This document shows, one piece after another, positions 35,706 through 46,865 of a stretch of 64,000 nucleotides of DNA; the stretch's first letter is position 1; the number at the start of each line of letters is the position of its first letter. The notes below the pieces were generated by a model. That model was not told the DNA's origin, made no database searches, and saw only the letters and a program-made list of their open reading frames with translations. A program made the translations under genes and the position numbers. Source of the DNA: Anaeramoeba flamelloides (taxonomy: Eukaryota; Metamonada; Anaeramoebidae); assembly GCA_027625915.1 (NCBI GenBank), contig JANTQA010000047.1, forward strand, positions 2,046,001-2,110,000. The letters run 5' to 3'.

Positions 35706-38700
35706 ATGTATTCAATTTCAAGACCATTTTCAAGTGTAACAAAAAAATACGATGTTGTTACCATTGGAGGAGGATGTGTTGGGTGTTCCATTGGACGACT
35801 CTTGTCCAAATATGACATCAAGTCCTTAGTTGTTGACAAATATAACGATGTTGGCATGGGCACAACCAAGGCCAACTCTGGTATTGTTCATGCAGGTTTC
35901 CATACTGAATTATCCTTGTTGAAGGGTCAATTGGTTCACCATGGTAACAGAGCCATCAGAAAATTAGCCAAGGAATTGCAATTCGGTTATCGACAAATTG
36001 GGGAATTAGTTGTTGCAAGAGACCAACAGCAAATCACCAAGGTTATGAACATTGCAAGAATTGCCAACGAAAAGGGAATCCCAATTGAGATCTGGGGCCA
36101 AGAAAGATTAAGAAAGGAAGAACCAAACTTAAGCCACGACATTTTGTTAGCACTTTACGGGCCCACTGGAGGTGTCATCAATCCATATGAATTTGCATTT
36201 GCGCTTCGAGAAATTGCAGAACTTAACGGATGTGATTTCCAATTGAGAACCGAGGTCACAGGAATTGATCAAAAGTCTGGCGGCGGATTCTTAATTCATA
36301 CCAACAAGGGCGACATTGAAACCAAATATGTCATCAATGCAGCCGGTTTGTTCACAGATAAAATTGCACGTATGATCGGTGACGATTCGTTTACAATCCA
36401 CCCAAGAAAAGGAGAGGAATACTTGTTAGACAAATCCTTTGACGACTTGTTCCACCACGTTATTTTCCCCGTCGGCGACAAGGTCTCCAAGGGTACATTG
36501 ATCATCCCAACTGTTGACAAAACAGTCATGTGCGGACCAACCGCCTTAAACACTGATGATCGTGATGATTTGACAACCTCAAGCGGCGGTGTTGAAAAGA
36601 TCTTTGAATTTGCCGAGAAGAATTTGTCTCCTTTAATCACACAACGAGGTGTCATTGCCTCCTTTGCCGGGTTAAGAGCTGCCTCGCACACAGCCGATTT
36701 CATCATTGATCAATCAGAAAAGAACTCTCAATTCATCAACGTTGCTGGTATACAATCGCCAGGTTTAACTGCCGCGCCAGCCATTGGCGATTATGTCTTG
36801 AACATTTTGGACAAGATCTGGCCCGAGCTTTCTGGAAAGCAAAAGAAGAACTGGGTTTCCAAATTAGACGATCCTTTGAGATTATTTGCCAGAATGTCTC
36901 CAATCGAACAAGAAGTCGCCGTCGAAAAGGACGCCGACTATGGCGATGTCGTGTGTAGGTGTGAATTTGTCACTGTTGGTGACATCCAATCTGCCATCGA
37001 TCATGGCGCCGACACCATGGACGGTATCAAATTCAGAACAAGAGCAGGCATGGGAAAATGCCAAGGAGGGTTCTGTAGCTCCAGAATCATGGAATTGTTG
37101 TCCTATAGAATGAACGTCCCATTGGAAACCATCTCCAAATTTGGAGAGGGATCAAACATCTTGGTGCCCGAATGGGATGATCCAAGAAGAAGCCTCAAAA
37201 CCCAAAAGGCCATTCTAGATCACAAATTCAGAAAGAGAGATATACCAGACGGTAAAAAATTGAAGAGAAAATTGGAATCCAAAATTTATGACGTTGCCAT
37301 TATTGGTGGAGGTGGTGCAGGATTGGCTGCTGCCACATCTGCTAAAAGAGAAGGTGCAGAAAATGTCATTGTCTTTGATCGTGAGCCAGTCACAGGAGGT
37401 ATTTTGACACAATGTATCCATTCAGGATTTGGATTGAAATACTTTGGTGAGGAATTGACTGGGCCCGAATACGCCCACAGAGTCGGTGTTGAAGCCAGAG
37501 AGGCAGGCGCTGAAGTCTATACCAACTCATATGTCTATGAAATGGAACATGACGAAAAAACCGATGTCAAAAAATTGAGAGTCTTGATCGGGTCTGAATT
37601 GGGCGGTACCATCGCTAACATTCGAGCCAAAACTCTCATCTTAGGAATGGGATGTAGGGAAAGAACAAGAGCAGCCATTTCCATCCCAGGCGACAGACCA
37701 GCAGGCGTCTACACTGCTGGCTTGGCACAAAAAATGATCAACGAAATGGGCGTGATCCCCGGTAAAACTGCAGTCATCCTCGGTTCTGGTGACATCGGTT
37801 TGATCATGGCGAGAAGATTGGCCCTTGAAGGATGCAAGGTCCTTGGCGTCTTTGAAATCTTACCAAATTGCTCCGGCTTACACAGAAATGTTGTCCAATG
37901 TCTCGAAGATTACGGTATCCCCTTGAAATTGTCTCATACTGTCGTCAAGATCCACGGTAAGAAACGTTTAGAAAAGGTCACCGTTGCACCAGTAGATCCA
38001 AAGACATGGAAGCCAATCATGGAAGAAGCCTTTGATTTGGAATGCGACACCTTATTATTATCTGTCGGATTGATCCCAGAAAACGATCTCGCCGAGACCG
38101 TCGGTGTTGAAATTAACCCAAAGACTAAAGGAGCCAAGGTGTCCTCCGAAATGATGACCAACGTACCAGGGATCTTCTCATGTGGTAATGTATTACACGT
38201 ACATGACATTGTCGATAATGTCACCGAGGAAGGCTTAAAAGCTGGTAAATCGGCAATCTTATATTTGAAAGACAAACACAATTTCAAACCATCAGACATT
38301 TCAATCAAATCTGGTAAAAATGTTGGATATGTCGTCCCAGAAAGATTCTCTAAAGACTTGGAAGCCTTTAACAGAAAGGAAATGCCATTGACCCTTTCCC
38401 TCCGTTCCCAAAAGATCATGAGCGCTGCCAAATTTACAGTCACTGACAAGGTGTCCGGTAAAAAGATCGTCTCACGAACAATCAAAACCATCTTACCTGC
38501 AGAAATGATCATCTTTGAAATTAAAGGCAAACAAATTAAAAAATTATCAGAATTGGCCCAAAAAAATGGCGGCAAAGTGGAATTAGAGGTATCCCTTGAA
38601 GAAATGCCTGAAAAGAAAGAAAAAAAAACGAAAAAGGCCAAAGACTCAAAAACTGAAGGCGCTCAATTATCACACATTACATGTGTTTCCTGCCCAGAAG

Positions 38701-39053
38701 GATGTAGATTAGATGTTCACCATCACGGTAAAAAAGTTGTCAAGGTCACAGGAAACAAATGCCCAAAGGGTATCGAATATGGTACACAAGAATTTGTTGA
38801 CCCAAGAAGAGTTTTCTCAACAACAATCGCGCCAAGATTAGACTCCACTTTCAAAGACATTAACGTCGTCCCAGTCAAACTGTCCAATCCTTTACCAAAG
38901 GGTAAACTCATTGAAGGTTCTGATGCCATCCATAAAGTCTTTATTGAAAAAGATGTTGCATGTGGTGAAGTTGTCGCGAAAAATATCTTGGGTGAAGAAG
39001 GTGTAGACTTAATTGTCTGCCGCGAAGTTAAAATCGAAAAACTTGATATGTAA
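35706..39053 (+). CDS. three-module flavoprotein: GlpA-like + Fe-S + FAD/NAD oxidoreductase + DUF1667-like
   Basis: 1115 residues, intronless. Residues ~15-370 form a DAO/GlpA-type FAD enzyme (GGGCVGCS; NSGIVHAGFH; NAAGLFTDKIARM), related to glycerol-3-phosphate and L-2-hydroxyacid dehydrogenases. Cys417-x-Cys419 and Cys452-x4-Cys457 make a BFD-like [2Fe-2S] module. Residues ~530-860 form a pyridine-nucleotide-disulfide-type oxidoreductase with an FAD motif GGGGAG at 534 and an NAD(P) motif GSGDIG at 693. The last ~125 residues carry C993-x2-C996-x3-C1000 and C1019 of a DUF1667-type domain. In anaerobic bacteria these are usually separate adjacent genes; here they are one chain. The start MYSISRPFSSV has the R-x-F-S pattern of matrix/hydrogenosome presequences. 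Coding GC is far above its flanks. Substrate and electron acceptor are not determinable. A bacterial origin by transfer is likely. Confidence 0.92.
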   Translation: MYSISRPFSSVTKKYDVVTIGGGCVGCSIGRLLSKYDIKSLVVDKYNDVGMGTTKANSGIVHAGFHTELSLLKGQLVHHGNRAIRKLAKELQFGYRQIGELVVARDQQQITKVMNIARIANEKGIPIEIWGQERLRKEEPNLSHDILLALYGPTGGVINPYEFAFALREIAELNGCDFQLRTEVTGIDQKSGGGFLIHTNKGDIETKYVINAAGLFTDKIARMIGDDSFTIHPRKGEEYLLDKSFDDLFHHVIFPVGDKVSKGTLIIPTVDKTVMCGPTALNTDDRDDLTTSSGGVEKIFEFAEKNLSPLITQRGVIASFAGLRAASHTADFIIDQSEKNSQFINVAGIQSPGLTAAPAIGDYVLNILDKIWPELSGKQKKNWVSKLDDPLRLFARMSPIEQEVAVEKDADYGDVVCRCEFVTVGDIQSAIDHGADTMDGIKFRTRAGMGKCQGGFCSSRIMELLSYRMNVPLETISKFGEGSNILVPEWDDPRRSLKTQKAILDHKFRKRDIPDGKKLKRKLESKIYDVAIIGGGGAGLAAATSAKREGAENVIVFDREPVTGGILTQCIHSGFGLKYFGEELTGPEYAHRVGVEAREAGAEVYTNSYVYEMEHDEKTDVKKLRVLIGSELGGTIANIRAKTLILGMGCRERTRAAISIPGDRPAGVYTAGLAQKMINEMGVIPGKTAVILGSGDIGLIMARRLALEGCKVLGVFEILPNCSGLHRNVVQCLEDYGIPLKLSHTVVKIHGKKRLEKVTVAPVDPKTWKPIMEEAFDLECDTLLLSVGLIPENDLAETVGVEINPKTKGAKVSSEMMTNVPGIFSCGNVLHVHDIVDNVTEEGLKAGKSAILYLKDKHNFKPSDISIKSGKNVGYVVPERFSKDLEAFNRKEMPLTLSLRSQKIMSAAKFTVTDKVSGKKIVSRTIKTILPAEMIIFEIKGKQIKKLSELAQKNGGKVELEVSLEEMPEKKEKKTKKAKDSKTEGAQLSHITCVSCPEGCRLDVHHHGKKVVKVTGNKCPKGIEYGTQEFVDPRRVFSTTIAPRLDSTFKDINVVPVKLSNPLPKGKLIEGSDAIHKVFIEKDVACGEVVAKNILGEEGVDLIVCREVKIEKLDM

Positions 39054-39467
39054 ACAGCTTTATGTATTTCCATAAATCCAAATTTCTCATATATTTTTTA
39101 TTAGTAGTGTTTTTTAAGCCTCTATTAGTTTGTTTTTTTTTAATTTACTCGAGTTTTTTAAATTTTTCTTTACTAACTAAATTGTTTTTAATTATTGGGT
39201 TTCGTAATAAATAATGTTGGGTATTTTTCTTATTTAACAAAAAATACAAACAAATTTATTACTTTTTACAAATTCAATAAAAAATAAAATCTAGATTCCT
39301 TCTGTTAAATCTTTGTTATGTTACAATATTAACTTTGGGTTCATTTAAATGAAACAAATGGATCAATTAATTTTTTTTTTAGAATTAAAAAAATAAATTT
39401 AAATTATAAATATTAATTTTTAAATGTTTTTAATTTTTTTTTTTTAAGGGGCTAGTAATTCTTATCT

Positions 39468-39499
39468 CCCCCCCTTTTTTTTTAAAAAAAAAAGGGGGG
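39468..39499. repeat. perfect C/T/A/G homopolymer palindrome
   Basis: Seven C, nine T, ten A and six G in direct succession form a hairpin with essentially no loop. It lies about 415 bases beyond the flavoprotein stop codon. It could be a transcription or replication obstacle, or simply a foldback slippage product. Confidence 0.8.
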
Positions 39500-40800
39500 A
39501 AAAAAACTAATTCATTACTTGATTTACTGCAAAAAGTAAAAACAAAAAATAACAAATAATATTTTATTATAAAGATAAAATCGATTTTTAAAAGAAATTT
39601 CAATAACTCAGAACCCAAATAATAGTATTTAAGCAACCTATTGATTACCATCTTTTCAGATTTCAAACAATTTTTTTAAATATGAATTTTTTTAAAAATG
39701 TTTATTAAAAAATAATAGTTTTCTATCTTTTGATTTTTTTTTTATAATGAGGCTACTATTCAAAAAAAAATGTTTTGTTCTTTTTCACTTTTATGGGTTT
39801 AAAGTTGACTTTTTAACTGTTTAAAAATCAATTAATGAAGTTCATGCATTTTTTGTTGAAATTTAATTGGGTAAATTCTGCTCAAAAAAAAAAAAAAAAA
39901 TGTAAATAAGTTGGTTAATGAAAAGTTCTTTTGTAATATTTTATTATTTTTTGTTAAAACTTATTAAACTTGTTATTAATGGACAGTTTATGGATTCAAT
40001 GTTACCCATTTTATTTTATCTAAGAGTAAAGAAAAATAAAAACATCAAAAATAATTTTGATCAAGTAAAAATATAAGAAAATCTAAGTTAAAGTAATTGC
40101 AAATATGAAAATTGATTTTGTATTCTTATGCTGTCTTGCCAAATACCAAAATATTAGCTCCAGATATAAAAGAAAAACTAACAAAAAATAAATTGAAAGA
40201 AAATACTTTTTAATTTATTTGAATAAATAGTAGAGACTTTACAGAAAAATTCAGAATTACTTTTTTTTTCCCAAAACCCCATATTTAATAATTATAATTT
40301 TCTAAATCAATGAATTTTTGAACATTTTAAAGTTCTACTTTTATTAGCAATGAAAAAATGATTTTCCTTCTTTAAATTAAAAAGATCCCATTAAAAAGAG
40401 TACTAATTCCCCTGAGATAAATGAGTGCAACCTTTTTTAGATTAAAAAGAATCAAGAAGAATTATAAAGCAAATAACTCAATAATTAAATGTATTATGAA
40501 CTATTGGAAATTGATTTTTTTAAAATTATTTCTATTTATTTCAAGTTTTTTAAAGATGTGAAAGAATTAATTATAAATATAAATCTTTTATATTTTGAAA
40601 TAATACCTACTTTATGGTAAAAACAGTGTCCACATGAACTAATATTTAAAAAAACATACAAAATATAAAACCTTCAAAATAATAACGATGATTTAAATAT
40701 GATCATTGGCAAATAATAGTATGAAAACTAAAATATGAACAATGATAATTACAAAAATTAAGACAAACCTATGAATATGAATAAAAATAAAAATTGAACT

Positions 40801-40804
<4 letters not shown>

Positions 40805-40834
<30 letters not shown>
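40805..40834. repeat. TA microsatellite
   Basis: About 15 TA units in otherwise featureless AT-rich DNA. Confidence 0.9.
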
Positions 40835-40836
<2 letters not shown>

Positions 40837-41353
40837 GGAATATTATATTTTTAATAACTCGGATCCGAAGGATCAAAAAAAATTGAGTATTTTAGATTAA
40901 TTAATGATTGATAAATTTTGAGTTAAAAATCGAGGTATTCTTTAAGATTTGAATAAAAAAAAATTTAATAAAAAGTAAAGATATCATCAAACATAATTTT
41001 TAATATAATAGAAATTTAATAATAATAATATTTTGTAAAATATTCAAATAGTTGATAAAATTAGTTAAAAAGTTCAAACAGAAAATAAAATACACTCTTA
41101 GAATTAATTAATTAAATATTTTGTAATATTCATTATTTAGTAATTAAAGAAAATATAACCATTTTAAAAGATATTTCTAATTTTGTATCCAATAAAAACT
41201 ATTGTTCAAAAATTTTGACTAACTTCATAATATTATCGTTTATTGTTTTGTTGATGTTTATTTGATATTCTTATCATTTATTTTTTTCAATTTTTTGATC
41301 AAAATATTTTTTTCTCTTTTCTTCTTCTTCTTTATTTTTTTCTTTTTATTAAC

Positions 41354-41412
41354 TCCATTTCACTCAAAGACCCCTAGCCAAAAATGAAAAATTCACTTGA
41401 TTTTTAAGAATC
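41354..41412. repeat. dispersed repeat, inverted copy of 19595-19655
   Basis: Contains AACTCCATTTCACTCAAAG and TTTTTAAGAATCAACC. The short open frame beginning here (TTG start) is partly repeat sequence, and a related stretch recurs near 34790-34830. Confidence 0.5.
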
Positions 41413-42084
41413 AACCAAAAGAAGATTATTCAAAAATTCGAGAAATAATAAAATTAATATTAGAGTCGATAATCAGAAAAGAAAAGCCTGAACAAACCAT
41501 AAATTTCAAAAAAAAAAATGTTAAAAAATTTTTTGTGCACTTTTCATTGGAACTTCTCCTTCAAAATTCTCAATTTCTTTAGGAAATTAAAATTGTTGAC
41601 ATTAAGATTTTTTACTTATAAATATATGGATTTTAAAGAATATAAAAAACCTCACTTTGCTTAATGTAAATTTTGAGTTTCAAAAATTTTTTTTTTCAAA
41701 TTTAATTATTAAAAAAAAAAAAAAAAAAAAAAAACAAAATACAAAAAAAAAATTTACAAATTGAGAAAAAATGATTATGATCTAAAAAGTGAAATTTTAT
41801 TTTGAGAAGAATAATGAATTACACTTATAGAATATGTTCTATTTATTCAATAAAACTGGGTACCTTTTACTGAAAAAAGTTTATTTCTTTTTTTGCTTGA
41901 TTTTAGAAAACTCTAATTTTTATTTTTCGTTTATAAATTTTCAATTTTTTTTTTTCTTTTGATAATTTTTTTTTTGCCAAGTTTGAAAAAAAAAAACAAG
42001 ATCACAAATAATACCAAAGTAGGATTAATAAAAAAAACTATCCATAATTATACTCAATTTAGTTTTTAGAAGATAAAATTTATA

Positions 42085-42455
42085 TATACTATTAATCAAG
42101 TTATCAAAATGAAATAGGATCAATTATATAAATATTTTTGGCCAACCTATTTCTCGAGACATTTGAATTATAAAAGAGCAGAAAGTAACAGTTTTTGGTA
42201 TTTGGGTAAATGAAGAGGAATATTACAATAGGAAAGATTCGGTGGAATTAGAAATAGATTATTTTTTTGAGGAAGATAACGGTAAAACCAAAGATTTTTC
42301 TTTACAGATAATAATGAAAGAATTATAATACTTGAAGAAAATGATGAAAATAATTAGTTTATTGATGACTATAATGATAAAGGTAAAACAGTTCCAAAAA
42401 GAAAAAAATTGCCGAAAAGACAATTTATTAAAAGTAAAGCAAAGAAAGAATAAAA
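42085..42455 (+). pseudogene. possible decayed coding remnant, acidic then basic
   Basis: Plus-strand frames here look more protein-like than nearby DNA. One frame reads YKYFWPTYFSRHLNYKRAE and then, in a neighbouring frame, VELEIDYFFEEDN. A second segment reads ERIIILEENDENN, followed after a stop by GKTVPKRKKLPKRQFIK. Stops and frame changes interrupt it; a 26-base GT...ACAG segment at about 42291-42306 and flanks could be read as a tiny intron, but this does not give one open gene. No family was recognised. It may be chance. Confidence 0.25.
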
Positions 42456-42784
42456 AAAGGATCAATTGAAAAAAAAGTATATATTTATTTTTTTGATTAA
42501 ATTATTTTTTTAATTTTGAAAATTCTCAATATTTTTTTTTTAAAAATAATTTAAAGAAAAGATCACAAATACAAAGAAACTTAAAGTTTTTAATAAAAAA
42601 CACTAGATTTTAAAATGTTATTAAATAAATAATAAAATATTATATAGTTGACAAAATAATTTGAATTTTTAAGCAAATAAACAGAAAAAAAAATAAAACA
42701 ATCAAGTGAAATAAAATAAAATAATTTTAAAAATAAACCTTTTCCTTCTTTTGTTTAAAAAAAAAAATAAATAAATTTAAAAAA

Positions 42785-43498
42785 TTAAAGCAGATCTTCA
42801 GAGTCTTCATGAAGTTGATCATAATCTTCTTTATCTTCATCATCTAACATGATTTCATCAACACCATTACCCTTTTTGAAAGAATCCCCTGTAATTTGAT
42901 TAATAATTAAAGACGTTCAATTTTTTTTGATTTTTATTATTTATGAAAAAAATAACATTTTAGAAATTATTAAAAGAGGCGTAAAAAAAAACAAAAAGGT
43001 TTTTAGAAAATAAAAAAAAATAAATTACATTTTTTTTTTTTGATTGGCGTGCGATAAATATAAAAAAGTATTAAAAGCGAAGGTACGATTTCTGAAAGGA
43101 AATAAAGGAAAAATAAAATAACACCCCCAGCTTTTGGATCATCTGAGATATCTTTTGCAATATCTAAAATGATTATAACAATTCTTAAAATATAAAGGAA
43201 TAAACAAAGTGAAACCACAATAAATAATTTTTTGATATTTTGATTATAAGCCAATTCTGAGGATACTGTAACTGCTTGTTTAAATTTCAGTGCCCATCCA
43301 AAGAGTGCTACGACACAGATCAAATAAGAAACACTAATAAAAATTTGAATTTTTCTTCCTGGATCTTTGGTATAGGAAACAGATACAGATACAATCAACA
43401 TTATTATAACAACCAATGTTAACGTAGAAACTAATATACGTGTATATTTTGATTCTTTTGTATACGAAATGTTATTTTGTAAATAATACATTTGTGCA
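42785..43498 (-). CDS. THH1/TOM1-like seven-helix membrane protein, exons 2 and 3
   Basis: Exon 2 is 43498-43029 and exon 3 is 42888-42785, separated by a 140-base intron (donor GTAATT, acceptor TTACAG) that joins in phase to give KKKK-W-DSFKKGNGVDEIM. Exon 2 starts after AAATAG and joins the phase-2 donor at 48143, creating ...SFA-F-AQMYYLQ. It encodes helices 4-7 (about residues 121-141, 151-173, 189-213 and 223-249 of the joined protein). The last helix, YFLSEIVPSLLILFYIYRTP, matches the E-x2-PS...LF pattern that closes the THH1/TOM1/TOM3 domain. Exon 3 gives a short acidic tail ending EDSEDLL. The three exons sum to 873 bases (290 residues and stop), the usual length for plant TOM1-type proteins, which sit in vacuolar/endomembranes. 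The cellular role here is unknown. Confidence 0.75.
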
Positions 43499-44639
43499 CT
43501 ATTTAAATCAGATAGAAAAATATGAAAAATTATTTGTATTAAAATGTTATGATATTAGTCGATTGAAAAAAAAAGATCTTGAAATATTATAAACTTTATG
43601 TTCCTTTGAATATTTGTAAAAAATCATTTTTACAACCCCATTCTTTCTTTAGTTGCTATATGAATAAAAATAACTATTTTTTTAAAACATAATATTTTTT
43701 ATCACTTATCCAAAAGATGTTTTAAAAAACAAATATTTTTTTTATATTTTTTTTACATTTTCTCCCTGACTGAATTTTCTTTTTATTTGGAAGAAGAGTT
43801 GTAAAGAAAAAAGATCAAGTGATTACTTGATAATACTGAGATAATGGAATATGAAAGTATGAGTAACTTGTAAATAAAAAGGAAAAAGCAAAGACAAAAA
43901 ATATAAAGGTTAATTAAAAAAAAAAATACGATCAAAAAGAAAAAAGAAATTATAACAATTAAACAACTACAACTCAAATGAACTATCCATGATTCAACTA
44001 AATAAATTAACCTAAATCAACCAAAAAGTATTGTAACTGTGATTTTGGGTGTTTTTAATTAATGATAACATTGTTTTGTTTTTTAGATTTTTTATCAGTT
44101 GTTTCTTATAAACCCCTTTTTAAATTTAATTATTTTTTTTTCTTTTTTCTTCTCAATTTTTTGTTTTTTCCTTTTTCATCCATATAAAAATAATTTGAGA
44201 TATGCTTTTTCATGAATTACCTCAAAACTTTAGATTTTACACTTAAATTTATGAAAGGAAATTTGAGTAAAAGAATATCTAGATTGTAATCTAAACTTCT
44301 TGAATACATTCAAAAAAAATTTTTTTTTGGCAAAATATTTGTTTGTAATGATTCATTCTTTAAATTTTTACCAATAATAAAAAAATTATCAATTTTTTAA
44401 ATCTAAAAGAAGATTTTTTTTAATATAAAAGAACCTAATTAAATTAAAATAAACATATTATAACATTAATTTACAATTTTATTGAAAATTTTTTTTTTGA
44501 AAATTTCAAATAAATTCTTTTTAAATCCAGATCAATAGTAAATTTTCATTTTTGGATCTGAAAATTTTGATTGATTTTTAAATTTATCAAATATATAAAA
44601 AAAATCAATTTAAGCAATGAATGATTTTCTTTTTAAACA

Positions 44640-44810
44640 TACTGGTATTTGAATTATAAACCGTAAAAAATTTCCACTTCCTTTTTGATATTTTTCTTTA
44701 GTAAATGGAGTTTTCTAAGAGAAAGGATGTAAATTGTGGCTTTATTTGAAAAAAGGAAATTGAAAGAGAAGTGAATTTTTTTTTATGTTTATAATTTGAA
44801 TAAAGGTAAG
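44640..44810. mobile_element. short palindromic MITE, family B, copy 2
   Basis: The left end ACTGGTATTTGAATTATAAA and TTTCCACTTCCTTTTT are mirrored by GGAAATTGAAAGAGAAGTG and TTTATAATTTGAATAAAGG at the right. The arms are diverged, so this copy is older than the one at 59190. Confidence 0.5.
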
Positions 44811-45399
44811 AATTTTTCTTGGAAGTGATGTTCTTTGTATTATTTCTAACAAAAATGTTAATTCCAAACACTAAAAAAGATTTATGGATCGATGGTTCAA
44901 AAAACAATGGATTTTGCTGATTTTTTGTTTGAATTCGTGAAAAAATCAAGTTTTGTGAACACAATAGAATTTCCTAAATTGGGTTGTTTGGATTGCCATT
45001 ATTATGCTTTTATTTTATAATAAAAGCGTCAAGAAGAGGACATGTTTGTGCAAATTGTAAAAAGAAAATCCAAATAGAGTTATTTTGTTAACTTGTTTGC
45101 TTTTTTATTAAGTTAAAGATACTTTCAAATTGTTCAGACTTTTTAAAAAACAAGAGACTTTTAAAATTTATTAAGCCAGTTTTCAAAAAACGAAGAATAC
45201 AGTTTGTTCAATAACCCATGTTGACTTAATTTTTTTTTTTTTCAGCCATTTAGTGTTGTTTTTGAAAATTTTGTATTTTTAAGTGTTGTTTTGAAATTTT
45301 TTAAATAGTTTTTTAGTTTTTTAATCGTTATTGAAATGAAAATTTTTCAAGAGTGTGTATATTTTTCAAAAGGTAGCATATCTTGACATACAATTTGTT

Positions 45400-46865
45400 G
45401 AAAAATAAATGGAATAAAATTTTCATTCAGCTTCCCAAAAAAAGATTATAAAATCATTTTCCATTTCAAATTTTTAATTCTTAAGTGAACAGTAAATTAA
45501 AAAAAAATATTCTAGTAAATTTAATAGCAAATTCAAAAAAAAAATTACCGCATCTTGAAATTGAAAAATGGTGTAAAAATTTGATTACTAGAAAATCAAA
45601 ATTATATTTATAGTTATTTTCCGAAATGAATTATTGTTTTTAAAAAGTTTGAAACATTTTTCTCATTTTTGTAAAGTTCAAAATTCAACGTATTTCTGAA
45701 TTATTTACAAAAAAATTATTTTCTTTGAAAGAAAGAAAGAAATCTTATATTCTGTAAAGGGGGTGTACAAAAATACACTTTAAAAATGAAATCACTTAGT
45801 TTTTAAATAATCCAGTATAAAAAATCTACTTTATTTCAAAAAAATTACAATAATTATTTTAAACTTGAAAAAAATATAATTTGTTTATTTCAAAGAACTG
45901 TTCTAATCACTGTTTTATTTTTCTATGAATAAAAAAATCTGAGAAAAAAAAACAATCAATCAAATTAAAAATTCTACCAAAAATACTTTTTTAAAACCTG
46001 GAAAATTCAATTTATAATCTAAAGAAATTCTTTTGAATTTGATTATTTTTAATCAATAATTAATAACCAAATCTTAATTTTTCCATTGGATTATTAAAAA
46101 ACCAAAGGTTAAAGGTATCAATATACTTTATAATTATTTCCTAATTTTTCTAGGATTTTCAAACAAATAAAACAAATTCAAATTAATAATTCGAATAAAA
46201 AAAAATATATATATATATTCGATATTATCAAATAACTGATTTTAAAACAAATAGTTCGTTTTTTATACTCTTAATATTTGAAAAGGAATATTGTCTAATC
46301 TTTTAAATTTCAAGAAATTTAATAAATATTTGTGAATAAAATAAATGATCAATTTTTTTAGATCTTAAAGGATTCCATATTTGATTTATTTTTATTGTAT
46401 TTTTAAAATAAGATTAATGGTTCAAGGTTATTTGTTCATACAGACTCTCGAAAATTATTAAAAGTGAGATTTCTTCAAAATAAAAATTTCTTTTAAAAAT
46501 TTTTCTTTTTATAATTTTGCTCCCAAAAAGCCAAACCAAAAAAGATCAGATCTTTTGACTGAAAATTTAATTGGGAAAAATGAACTCTTTTAAAAATGAT
46601 AGCCTATATCTCTAAAGTTGACAAATGGGGTATTATATCAGGTTTAATTGTATCCTTGTGTAAATAATTACTCTAATATCTTTTGGTAAAAAAATAAATA
46701 AGAGTTACTAGTCACTTAAAATTAGTTTAAATTATTAATTTTCCTTTCAGAATTGGGGGCTTTGATAATTTATTTTAATTCTAGTAATGTGTTTTTTTTT
46801 TGGAAAGCTGAATGAAAATTTTGATCTTTTTTATTTTACAATTAACAGTAATACTTTTCATTCTC
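45400..46865. mobile_element. arm of the long-TIR family, interrupted
   Basis: 45400-45485 (AAAATTTTCATTCAGCTTCC, ATTTCAAATTTTTAATTCTTA) matches the outer half of the right arm of the element at 25567-26383 up to the point TTATAACC. The match resumes at about 46735 with TTTAAATTATTAATTTTCC, AATTGGGGGCTTTGAT and TTTTATTTTACAATTAACAG. About 1.25 kb of unrelated sequence lies between, probably a later insertion. No clear target duplication was seen. Confidence 0.45.

Larger units (their letters stand above)
39054..42784. other. gene-free region between flavoprotein and THH1/TOM1-like genes
   Basis: Two convergent genes flank this stretch, so both 3' ends face it. AATAAA-like hexamers are present but uninformative in such AT-rich DNA. 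Apart from the palindrome at 39468, a TA tract at 40805 and a possible coding remnant at 42085-42455, nothing was recognised. Confidence 0.5.

Noticed and set aside
36296-39073. Several antisense frames under the flavoprotein gene
   Set aside because: They are shadows of a well-supported coding sequence, produced by its higher GC and codon pattern.
41397-41582. Frame with FKNQPKEDYSKIREIIKL
   Set aside because: It opens with TTG, not ATG, and its first part is a dispersed repeat also seen near 34790 and inverted near 19600.
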